This document shows, piece by piece, positions 1-10,900 of a stretch of DNA of 64,000 bases. The position numbers and the translations under genes are program-made. The DNA comes from Podocnemis expansa (taxonomy: Eukaryota; Chordata; Testudines; Podocnemididae), in the NCBI GenBank assembly GCA_007922195.1, contig ML682092.1, positions 229,272-293,271 of the forward strand. The letters run 5' to 3'. The stretch's first letter is position 1; every line of letters begins with the position of its first letter. The notes beneath the pieces were generated by a model. The model was given only the letters and a program-made list of their open reading frames with translations, was not told the origin of the DNA and did no database searches.

Positions 1-354
1 GCCCCAACCAATTGTACAGATGAAGGACAGGGCAGGGCTAGGGCCTGGTCTCAGAGTGGTTGAAGGGAAGAGGTCAGTCTCTTCTGTTGGGTCCAGTGGG
101 GTGGCAACCACAAGAAGGGGCCTCCTTTGGTGGTTGCTGCATTTAACTGCTATTCAGTCAGCTAGCCCAGCCATTCTACATTGTGATCCAGAGAACTAAT
201 GAGACTTCTGACTCCAGCACTGGCTGGGAAACGCTCTGATTCTGGAGGGGATGCACAGCCTGTTGAGCATGGAGGGATTCCTCAGGACTTTGCAAGAGGG
301 GCTCCCACAGGAGGAGTCCCTGATGGAGTAGGAGTGTTAAACCACTTGCAAAGG

Positions 355-549
355 GGCGAGCATGTTAGTCTAGTTCAGTAAAACAAACAGGGAGTCCTGA
401 GGCACTTAAAAGACTAACAAATTTATTTATTGCATGAGCTTTTGTGGGAGAAAATTCCACTTCAACAGATGCTTCTTTTCTCCCACAAAAGCTCATGAAA
501 TAAATAATTTTGTTATTCATTAAGTGCCACAGGACTCCTTGTTTGTTTC
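355..549. repeat. Head-to-head palindrome of a Penelope-type tail repeat
   Basis: Two copies in opposite orientation: AACAAACAGGGAGTCCTGAG... to 470, and CTCCCACAAAAGCTCATGA... to GCCACAGGACTCCTTGTTTG. The repeat unit is the motif CATCTGATGAAGTGGG-CCCACAAAAGCTCATG-AATAAAT-GTTAGTCTTTAAGTGCCACAGGACTCC seen elsewhere (26743, 30474, 46586, 47205, 48058). Confidence 0.7.
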
Positions 550-1889
550 ATTCAACCACTTGAGGTCAGATGAAGGAGATATCATGGGTGTGGGGAGAGC
601 CCAGCGATGGCTGACATCTCCCAAGGCGCTTTCATCCTGTCTGCCTCTGCTAAGAGGGTATGTTTGTGGAGACCTGTGTCGAGTGGGGCAGACTCCTTCA
701 TGGCTGAATCCTGTTCAGCAAGGAGAAGGGGATAACCAGAGCATGATTACTGTGAGGCTCTGGGAATGGAGCTAGGGAACTGACAGGAGGCTCAGAGCAG
801 GAGCCAGAGGTCTCTACACTATGTCTGGGCTCAAGTTTGAGCTGGTCTGACAAAATGTGGACATTCTGAACAATTTCTCTGAGTGCTATTTGTGTGCCTC
901 AGCTTCCCCCTGTGTGTCACTCAAGTGTTGAAGAGGTGGGATGATGGCATGTTGTGGTTGCAAAGTCTCCCAGCAGGCCAACTTGGCAGTCACTGGCTGC
1001 CTGCACCCAGGGACAGTGGCCTGAAAATGGACAGCAAGGGAGCGAGGCCAGGAGGGGCTGCCGGTGAGCCTCAGTCAGGGAGGAGAGCCTGGGACTCTGC
1101 TCCCCCCTGCATGGACTCTGCTGAGCATTGCTGGTCCCAGTTCTGACAAGCTGTTTGTGCTGGGCTCCTGACCACTGACACCTGCTACTCCCAGCTGGCT
1201 GGGTCACAGCTCCCTGCATGGTGCGTGCACAGCCCTTTGGGAGACCTGCGCATTCCCAGGACAGCACTGTGCTGGATTTTAGTCTGGCTTCATGTCCAGT
1301 GGTGCCAGGGCACTAGGCTGGGTCTCTGTGACACCAGGCTGAGCTGGGCTTTACCCGCTTCTCTGGGCTGGCTGAGGGCTTCCTGAGCCATGCCGTCGAG
1401 CAGGCCCCAGGCTGTGGAGCTGCCCGTGGAGGGAGCGCTGCCCTGGAAATGAGACAAGTCTCCCTCAGGGCCTGGCTCATCGGATTTGCTGGGTGGCGCT
1501 CGTAGGGGCCGCAGGCCCAGATCTCCAGCTTAAGGCATCCAGCCCCCTCTTGCGGCTCTGTGACCCCCACCTCACACCTTGCCACAGCCAGGCTGACATC
1601 TCTAACCTGCCGTGCTGGCACCAACAGATGCCTTGGCAGCATGACTTCAGCACCCCCAGGAGCATCTCTGGGACCCAACTGGCACCCACCAGCCCACAGA
1701 CTAGACCAGGGGGGGACTCATGGGAGCACAGGGACCACCCACCACACCAGATCTGGGCAGGTATCAGGGGCAGCCCAACGGGTAGGTGGGCTGGGAAAAT
1801 GCAGCAATGGACAGGAACTGCTTGGGGTGAGGTGAGTGTGTCTGAGGAGCAGAGGCAGCGCAGGAAGGGGGAGCCTGTGGGCTACTCAC

Positions 1890-4826
1890 GGGATGGACAG
1901 GAACAGCTCGGCTGGCACCACTGGCTGCTGTTTGATCTGGTTCTTGGAGGGATCTGGGGAGACACAAACATATAGAACAATGGCCTGAGGGGAGCAGTGG
2001 GGTGGGATGAGGATGCCAGGTGCTGCAGGGAACATGGGTGGGGGGTGGGGGTGCAGGATGGGGTAGCTATGGGCTGCAGAGGTACAGGATGAAGGTGGAG
2101 TGCTTGGGGGACATGGCATACAGGGTGGGGCTGGGGCGATCAGGGTTTCGTGAAGGGGGGATGTGAAGTGGTGGGGGGGCACATGGGATGGTGGCTGAAA
2201 GGAGGCAGGAGGGGTGGGGTTGAGAAAAGGGAACTGGGGGTGGGATTACTCACAGCTGGGTCGGGTCATCACCATGAAGCTGCTAGGGGGCACAACAGGT
2301 GGCCTGTGGGGGCAGAGCAGAGCAGATACCATTAGAGCAGGGCTCTCAAACACTTGGCTGTGGGCCTCATGCAGTCCCTCAACTATTTCCTGTGGCCTGC
2401 AATGACACTATTGTTACCAATATTTGTGATATCGTTGTATGGAAAGGTTTCAGTGGTGCAGCCCTCAAGCTAACATAGTAGTCCTCGTGTGGATGTTGTG
2501 GTGATTTGAGTTTGAGACCCCTGCATTGGAGCCAGGCAAGGTTCCCCCCACCCCCAGAAACAAGCTCACAACACCAGCCCCACTCACCCCACCCCACTAG
2601 GAGCCCTTCCTCCAGGCTCCCCTAAGCACCCCACCCTTTGGGACCTGCTGACAGACAGACAAACAGGCCAGACGGACTCACTTGTACTCATAGTCCCCAA
2701 CTGCCTGGACACCGTGTGCTGCAAGAGAGCAGAGTGCAGAGTTAGGGGGCAGGTAGCAGGAGTGGACCTGCTCCACCTGTAGGGGATGGGAAAGATGCAG
2801 TGCAGGGGGAAGCGGAAACAGGGGACAGGATGCCACATTGTAGCCCAACATGTGGAGAGATGGAGTGGGGGGGGGGGGGGGGGGGGACTTGAGGGGTGCA
2901 GGATGCATGTGTTGTCTCTAGGAGGAGCAGGGGGTATGAGTAGGCACACCTGGGGGAGCAACGGGTGTGCATAGGGGGATGTACCAGGGAAGCAGGGTGT
3001 ATGAGTAGGTGTCATGGGATGCACCCTAGGTCATGATCTGTGTAGCTTTCCAGCAGGGTCATAACTATGGTGGGGCAAACGGGGCTTCACCCTGGGCAGA
3101 GCTGTAACCGTCTGTTTCAGCTCCCCTTGCAATTAGTTCCATTTGCCTTGCCAATACAGCTGCTCTATTAAAGGGTGCGTTTGGTGCTGCTGTCCCCAAG
3201 TGCTGCTAATTGCAAGGGGTGTGTCCTATCAGAATGCACCCAGGGAGCCAAAACAGAGCTTTCCGGCTCTGCTTGCCTGTTCATTTTTGCCATGTAATTG
3301 TGTGGTTTGATGCCAGATATGCCATTTCAGGGATTTCCTTTTGAATACTCAAGTTCTACATTATTGTTATGGTGTCATATTTACTTCTGCATCATGCATG
3401 TGAAACATGTCCCCATGGGTTTCACATGGCTCAGGGGGCAGGTAAACAACCAGAGTTCTCTCAGAGGTAAACAGTCATGGCTGCAAACACACATTCAGAG
3501 AAAATACAAATGACAATGGACTAGCTCAGGGGTCTGCAACCTGAGACTCTGGACTCACATGTGGCTCTTTGGCATCCCCCTTGCAGCTCCAGACTCCCCC
3601 CCTACCACCGAAGGAGTTTGCAGGTGGCCCATTCCAGGCTCCTCCACCACCACTGGGGCACCTTGTGGGTCCCCCCCTCCCACCAGGGGACCCTGCAGCA
3701 GGCACCTTTGCCCAGCTCCCCTCACCAGGAGGCTTCACCCATTGTGGCTCTCGAAACAGTTGGTTATTGAAGGAATTTTTTAAAATGGCTCTTATCTTTT
3801 GGGTTGCTGATCCCCGGATTAGCTAAATATCTGTAGCACCCTGTAGCGGGAGCTCACCCCTCCTTTCTGAACAAAGGGAATCACCTGGCCTCAAGGAGGA
3901 GAAATAGTCACATTTGGAACTGAGAAATGCTTTATGCCAGGGAAACACCTCTGCTTACAAGCAAGGTCTGAACCCTGCACAGAGAAGGGCAGAGACTGGC
4001 TGTAAACCCATCATCAGCCAGTCATGCGCAGTAAACTTCAGGTCATTTGCTAGTAGTTCATTCCTGTCAGGTTAATTAATTGATCATGCACTGATTTGCT
4101 ATATAGTCACTTCAAATCATGTTTTAATCAATAAACTTTTTATTTTTTTTTTAATCAAAAGCTGTGTGGACTTTAGAGGATGGGAATGAACATGCTGTCT
4201 GCATTTTCAGTTTCACTGATAAACTGGCAAGCCAGAATATATGACCCTGCGGTGATCTGGGAAGGGTCCCAGTCCTTGCAGGACAGAGGTTCCCAGTATG
4301 GTAGCTGGGGGTGATGGCTGGGGTGACCATCCCTTTAGTGGGCTAGTGAGTGCATTTCCACTGCCTGGGACAGATTGATTGCACACAGGAGGCTCGTGTG
4401 TGCAGACTCAGGAGTGGGGGGCCACCTACCAAAGGAGGGTAAGTTAGAATCCAGGAATGGGCAACTGGGGAGGTACAGTTGCACACCAGACCAGGCTGCA
4501 GGAGGGAAACATCACAGGAGGTCTCTAGGGGGAGGTGTATATAGGCGGGAGCAGGGTGTGTGTTTGGCAGGGTGTACCTGAGGGAGCAGGGTGTGTGTTG
4601 GGGGGATCCCGTGGGGAAAGTCCCAGCCACAGGGCCCTATGCAGGGCAGGCAGACCCCCTCCCAGATGGCTGGAACCAGGGACCCTATGCCATGCTCCCA
4701 AGGCACAGGCCACAACTCACCAGGGGAGCCAGTGTCCCGGCAACCAAGGCACAGAGCCGTGGCCAGCACGGCTGGGAGAAGCAGCACGAAGGCCCAGAGC
4801 ACCCCAGCCAGAGAGACAGCCTCCAT
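1890..4826 (-). CDS. LAT: LAT, linker for activation of T cells (5' part, 4 coding exons)
   Basis: Coding exons on the minus strand: 4826-4721, 2718-2682, 2303-2254, 1953-1890, all with AG/GT borders and matching phases. Exon 1 encodes a very short N-terminus, one hydrophobic helix (about residues 4-25) and the juxtamembrane pair Cys26/Cys29 (LCLGC). In mammalian LAT the cysteines at these same positions are palmitoylated and hold the adaptor in lipid rafts. Exon 4 encodes a stretch starting YPSKNQIK, resembling the human YPRGIQFK segment, and ends in a Pro-rich part. Start is the ATG at 4826; an AG just upstream suggests a spliced 5' leader. LAT is phosphorylated by ZAP70 and recruits PLCG1, GRB2 and GADS. 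The Tyr-rich exons that do this were not found in 1-1880 and probably lie below position 1. Only 85 codons plus 2 nt are seen. Order next to SPNS1 supports the call. Confidence 0.82.
2338..2523 (+). mobile_element. Short hAT-like MITE, 186 bp, in LAT intron 2
   Basis: Ends CAGGGCTCTCAAAC and GTTTGAGACCCCTG are inverted repeats. Flanks CATTAGAG (2330-2337) and CATTGGAG (2524-2531) form an 8-bp duplication with one mismatch. Confidence 0.75.
3527..3816 (+). mobile_element. hAT-like MITE, 290 bp, upstream of LAT exon 2
   Basis: Starts CAGGGGTCTGCAACC and ends GGGTTGCTGATCCCCG. Flanks GACTAGCT (3519-3526) and GATTAGCT (3817-3824) are an 8-bp duplication with one mismatch. No coding capacity; it lies in LAT intron 1. 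Confidence 0.75.
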
Positions 4827-4829
4827 CAC

Positions 4830-7500
4830 ACCTGGGAGGAGATGGGGTGGGGGGGTTAGACAGCTTAGCCAGAGATACAGCCTGCATCATTATTGTGGCG
4901 AGGGGTGTGCTCTGCTCCAGGCCCTCAACCATACAGGTTACCGGAGCAGGGTCCATGCAGCACCCAGTGCGCTGAGTCCTGTGCTGGGCTGGCTGATGTG
5001 TGGCTGGTTCCAGTGGTTCCCAGGAGCTGGGGGTGGGGATGAGTCACAGGGCCGGATCTGCTGCTGCAGCAGGTGGGTGGAGGGAGCAGGGCCCCTGGCT
5101 CAGGCGCTGCTCAGCTCTGTCTCTGCAGCTGCGGTTTCCACCCCCAGCTGCGCCTGGCTCTCGCTGCAGCTGCCGCCCCCAGGAACCATGGCTGGGGCCT
5201 ATACCAACTACTGGCAAAGCAGTCATGGGCCTGGCCCCTGAGCTTGAAGCCTAGGGCTATTCCCAGTTCCTGGTGCCCACCCCGCCCCCCGGCCATCTAC
5301 ATCATCCCAGTGCGCTCAGGTTAACATAGCACCTCCACTGCCACACAGCTCTTATTTCCCAGTCCCTATTGTGATAAGACCTGCCCAAACTGACTGGGCT
5401 CCTTCTCCTTGCAGTGGATCAGAGGCCCATGAACTGGAGTGCTGCCCAGAGGTAGAAGAGATGGTTCTGGCCCCAAAGAGCTCACAGCTTGAACCAACAA
5501 AGGGTGAGAAAGGGAACTATGGCATTGACTGACTGACCAGGACAGGGGTTGGCCTGCAGTCACATAGGAAGGCTCGGGACAAACCCAGGCCCCCAGCATC
5601 CTCCCCCATACACACACCTCGCAGGGCCAGGGTCAGATCCAGTTCTGGTTCCTTACCTCATCTTCTAACCACTATGCCCCACTCCTCTCCCAGGTCCAGG
5701 AGACCCCTGCAGTCCTAGCTCCTACCCCCATTTTGCCTCTGTCCCAGTCCCCATGTCAGAGACAGCCCCACACAGGCCTAGCGGGGCCTCCCGCCCCCCA
5801 AGGCTGCCATGAAGGCAGCCCCTGCAGGCACTGCTCCTGCAAACAGGCCCAGCTGGGCAATTGGGAGCCCTAGAGCATGGCCAAGGGTGACCACAAACCA
5901 CTGGGTCGGTTAGGGGCGGAAACTGGCAGTGCTTGGGAACTCACTGGAGAGGAACTGGGGGGGAGGGGCTGATGTGGCAAGACCCGGTGGGCGACCGCAC
6001 CCCTCCCCTCGAAGTTGGGCTTGAGAGGCACCAGCCAGGGCGGCAAGCCCAGGACTGGATAGCAGGGGGCTGTAGGTCAGGGCTGAGAGGCTCAAGGTCA
6101 CCCTGGGGCTGGGAGGGTCATGGCTGAGGTAGTGCTTGGTGAGGGGAGGAAAACACGGATAACCCTGACCCACAGCCCCTGGGAGGGGGCTACAGGCAGA
6201 CCTGAAAGGAAGGGAAAGCCCAGGCCTGCCCAGGGACTGTGGGTCAGGGCTCAGGGGTACAAGTAGAGCTGGGGAGCAGGATGCCCAGAGCTACGCTGGA
6301 GCTGTGGATCAAGCATGGGGGACACAAAGTGACCAGCTGGGCCCTGGCGGGCCTGATCACCAACACTCGTCCCCACCAGAGGGGTGACGTAGCTACACCG
6401 ACGCCCTGCAGGCTGGGGGGACTGGTGCTGGCGAAGTGGCGGCAACACAGGAAAAGTAGCAATAATATCAGAGGCGCAGCCCATCATGGGTCCACTGCAC
6501 CCCAGAGCCCACCTCCACCCCACAGCAACACCACTGCTCCACAATGCTCCCAGTCTCCACTGACCTCTTAGTGGCCACATCTGCAAAACCCAGTGCTCTC
6601 CAAAGGGAGATGCTTTGTCCAGCTCCATCCCTATCAGCGCCCCAGCCCTCAAGTGTCCCCCAACCCTAGATTCAGCCACTGCCTCATCTCTGCCCCTGCA
6701 GGGAAAGCAGCCACATACCCAGGGTTAGGGGGATATAGCCTCACAGCTCAGGGCGTGGCTGAGCCCAGGTCAGATAAAAGTGCTGTGGGACTGGGCTTGG
6801 CCCTGGAGATTTGGGGGAGCCAAGTTGGCCCATACCAGGGCAGGAGGCGAAGCAGAGTCTGACTCAGCCCCATAGGCCAGGGACCTCTCCCGTTATCCCA
6901 GAGGGGCCCAGTGGGATCATCCAGCTTGCAGGCTGCCACTGGCAAGCAGGGGCGGGAGGAGTGTCCGTGTGTCTGACCAGCCCTGCGGGGAGGCAGGACA
7001 GAAGCCACGTCCGGCTTTCTGTGGCTGCAGCTAGTCTAGGGGGAAGGGGAGGGCCAGCGCCTACCTGGGCCGTGGGGCGTCCGGTGCTGGCTTCTCCGGC
7101 GCTGCCACCCGCGCCGCACTCTGCTCTGTGCGCTCCCCCCAGCAGGAAGCTGTGGCGAGTGATGAGTTCCCGGCAGGAAGTTGTAGCGCTGAGCAAGGGG
7201 CAGGTGTGTGAGGTTCACAGGGCCCTAGATGCAGGGGCCACGAGGGCTCAGCATGGCTCCCCCCACACACAGGTCATTAAAGCTTACATCCCCCCGACCC
7301 CACAGGCATGGTGCACTAGGGCTCATATGCTTGTGAAAGGGGGTGAGTGATTCACGGGGGGGGGGGGGGGGGGTAGCATTCATATGGTGAGCTGAGCTGG
7401 CCTACCACCAGGTAGTTGGGGGCAAGCAGTATGCTCCCAGAGCAGTGCACAGCCAGGATTCCTGCCCCCCAGGACAGAGACCAGCAGCCAGATATGTAGC
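4830..7500. other. Interval between SPNS1 3' end and LAT exon 1
   Basis: About 2.7 kb of GC-rich single-copy-looking sequence. No conserved coding exon was recognised. It must contain the LAT promoter and any untranslated LAT exon, because the LAT start codon sits right after a splice acceptor. A poly-G run lies just above it at about 7358-7373. Confidence 0.5.
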
Positions 7501-7506
7501 AAAGGG

Positions 7507-7512
7507 TTTAAT
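7507..7512 (-). promoter_or_regulatory. Putative ATTAAA polyadenylation signal of SPNS1
   Basis: ATTAAA read on the minus strand about 400 nt after the SPNS1 stop codon. It would give a short 3' UTR of roughly 420 nt. Position only; no transcript evidence. Confidence 0.4.
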
Positions 7513-7912
7513 GTGTGAAAACATGGTGGCTGGAGGGGGGCAGGAGCCCAACCCCACCCCACAGTCATGGGAACCTGCCCAGCCACTGAGATCTTTCCCA
7601 GCCAGAGGACCTCCCCCCACCCCCCAAAGGAATCCAGGCTCCAGGGTCCCTGAGCCCTCTCTGCAATGAGCAGCTGGGGGGATAAAGATAAGGGTCCATG
7701 GCCCAGCCCAAGATGCTGCACCCTTCTTGCTGTGAGAGGCAGGGCCCCATTTCCTTCTTGGGGATTCCCCATCCACTCAGACACCAGCCCCCCAGACTGG
7801 AACAGTTCGTGCTTTCTGCCATCCAACCTCTTCCCCCAAACCCAGCCCCCAGGCACTGCGAGAAGAGTATCTGCTCAGCCAGCAGCCCCACCCAGTGCCC
7901 AGGGGCCTCATC

Positions 7913-10900
7913 TCAGATGAGGACACTGGAGACGGGCACTTTGGTGGATCGGCCTCGCTGTGGCACCACAATCCGCTCCTCTGGCTCAGCCTCCTGCAGC
8001 AGACCTGGAAGGGGAGGAGGGGGAGTCAGGGGCTAGAATGGTGAGCAGTGGGGCACAGCTCTATGTGGAGGCAGTGGGGCTGCCAGCCCAGGCACAGAGC
8101 TGCTGTGGCCATGGGGGGGTAGGGTGCTCGGCTCAGTGCACTTACAGTCCCCCCTGGATGAAGAATGCAGTGGACAGTGAGAAGTAAGGGGGGGATGCTA
8201 TAGGGCTGGGGGTATTCATCTTGGGCACTCAGGTCAGAGCACTTGCGGTCCTCCTGGATGAAGAGCAAGATGGGGGGCAGTGGGAGGTGAAGAGGTTGGA
8301 GCAGGGAGGAGCCATGGGGCGAGGGTACACATCCTGGGTGCTCAGCTCAGAGCACTTGCAGTCCCCCTGGATGAAGAGTGCAGTGGCGAGGTGGAGTGCA
8401 GTGGGAAGTGAGGTGTTGGGGCAGCAGTACATACCCTGAGCACTCAGCTCGGCGCGCTTGCGGTCCCCCTGGATGAAGAGCGCGGTGGCAAGAAAGAAGC
8501 CGCCCCCCAGAACCCCGGCAAAGGCGCTCAACATGAGGGCGTACTCCAAGCTGCGGAACTCCAGCAGATAGGATGGGGCATGTCCCCTCTGGAGCCTTTC
8601 GCTGATCTGGGGAGTGAAGAGCCAAGCTGAGCTGTCCCAGTCTGCAGCCCCCCCAACCCCTGTGCTGTGAACTACCCCTAGCAGTGCCCACACCACACAC
8701 ACTCACCACGCCAATGAGGTAGGGGCTGCCAGCATCACCCAGCAGGTGGGACAGAACAATCTGGAAGGCTTCTGCTGTGGACCGGCGCGTGGGCACCACA
8801 ACGTACTGCAGGTGAAAGGGAGAAGTCAGTCAAATCGGAGAGTTTGTGGAGGGGATCAGCCCTACTGAGTGTCCATCTGTCTGTCCCTGCCGCCCCCTAG
8901 TGGAGGGAACAAGCCCTGCTCTGAGTTTGTCTGTCCCAGCCCCGCAATGTGCATGAGCCTACTGCAAGTCTGGGAGAGAGCAGACACCAAGTGGGGAGGA
9001 TGGAAAGGGAAGCAGTCACCTTGCTCCACGGGTGGGCAGACATGTAGCTGCTCTGGGGTGTCACAGCATGATGAATGGGATGAAGATGGGAATTTTCTGA
9101 TATCGTTTCTAAGCTGTGTGCCTGCCTCAATTTACCCCTTCACCAGCTCCATGCTGCACTGTGTGAGGGGAGACAGGTCACTGGTACTTCCCTTACTTCT
9201 GACTGCAGTTTGGATACAGAGATGGGACGTCAATGTGAACACTACGGGCCACTCAATAACATGCTAGCACCAGAGCCAGGGCAGGAGATGGCTCCACTGC
9301 AGAATGGGGGCTGGAAAACAGAGGCATTGCAGGCAGCACTGGGTACATGCAGACAGGGAAAGGCACTAGACAGACCCCAGGAGCCGGGTCTCCAGAGGGG
9401 CTCTGTGCTGATCTGGATGCTCCCAGGGCTCTCTGATGCTGGATTACAGCCAACTCTCCTAAGCATCCAAGGTATGCTGGCCACTCCCACTCTGCTCCCT
9501 GCCCCATCCACAACCTGTCTTCTGCTGTCCCTATTCTGCTGGCTGTGGTACTGCCTCGGCCCTCCTGGAGATGGAAAGGCCTCTTGGGCACCTGAGTGCA
9601 TCGGAGGCAGTGTCAAGAGCAGGACACGCTGGCTGTGACACAGTGGGAATGTCAGAATCCCATGCGCTGTTGCCCAACAGGATGGAAAAGAGCTGCATGC
9701 TCTAAGGACAGACCAGAAGATAGAGGGGCTCATGGCAGCCAGCTGCCTGGGCTTTGCTCCCCAAACCAGTGGGGCAACTAAGCAGACTATGGCAAATCCA
9801 ATCACCGGGACAATGTCACTACAACCAGGAGGGGGCTCCACTGCCCTGGGAAAAGCCAGGCCTTTGAAGTCTAACAGACAAAGCCTGGCCCAAGGGGATC
9901 CTTACAGCCTGGAACAGGCTGGGTTTACCCTGCACCACTCTGTGTTCCCACCAGGGATCCCTGTGCTGCACCAGTTTCCAGCCAACGTGGATGAGGGACT
10001 CCGGTCCCTATGGAGTGAGAACATCTCTGCTGGTCTGTCTCGCTGGGACCCACTGGACACCATTCATGGGGCAGGAAGTCAGGGTTGAAGGCCCATCCCA
10101 AGGAGCTGTGTAGCAATGTTCCCTGTAAGCTGCGCTGCAGCGCAGCCCACCGCAGCCGCCAGCACAGGGAAGGCTGCTGGCAGCGCACTGCTGGCAGCCA
10201 GAGGCCCTCCATAGAGCTCCTGTGGAGCAGGGAATTTTCAAAACTCCCACCCAGAGAAGCTCTAACGGAGCATGCCCAGAAAAGCTGGGCATGCTCCGTA
10301 GAGCTTCTCTGGCCCCAGGAGCTGTGGCTGGGCCGTGCGGGGACCGCCGGGAGTGGGGGCAGGGAAGCTGCTGGGGAGCCAGCTGGAAGCAGGCCTGGGG
10401 GGGGGGGGGGCCACGCGCGGGCCCAGGGGGGGGGGGTAATGCTGCACGCGGGGGAGGGGGGGCAGCACAGCGAGCAACATGAGTTGCTCAACTGCCAGCA
10501 TCTCTTAGAGGGAACATTGCTGTGTAGCTGACATTGGAGAAGTGGAACCCAAGGTGTCTGATGCACTGATGGAGATCTCCTAGCAGCTGCTCCTGTGGAT
10601 CCATGATGGGGTGAGCTGCTGGGGTGCTCCAGTGGAGCCAATGAACAGCTAGCTTTATGGATCTGGGTGCAGGACAGACTTACCAGCAGGATGTCAGCCA
10701 CAATGGCCCAGTTCAGGGACAGCAGTGTCTCCCCAATGAAGATAAATACCTGCAAGAGCAGGGAGCCAGTTAGTGCAGATAAGTACCTCCTGCCCCTCCC
10801 CCACCCCATGCTACACGAGAGCATGGGGTTCAGCCCTGGGGTGCTCTTCAGCCCCAGCACTCACATAGGTGGCGATGCTGCTGCCTTGGGCACACACCAG

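Noticed and set aside
1477..1740. Candidate fifth LAT exon (a GPYER sequence on the minus strand)
   Set aside because: No acceptor gives the required phase without a stop, and the peptide lacks the LAT Tyr-Glu-Asn context.
2868..2886. Poly-G/poly-C runs (also near 7358, 10398, 15520, 54850, 58050)
   Set aside because: Simple homopolymers in GC-rich DNA; length is unreliable in assemblies and no further structure is attached.
8229..8702. Minus frame joining SPNS1 exon 11 to intron copies as a longer protein
   Set aside because: The true donor at 8434 and exon 12 at 8004 give a full-length conserved C-terminus; read-through adds repeat translation and is not expected.
9925..10860. 311-codon minus-strand frame near SPNS1 exon 9
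   Set aside because: Contains exon 9 (10749-10684) by chance of frame; the remainder is intron and a GC-rich foldback transposon.
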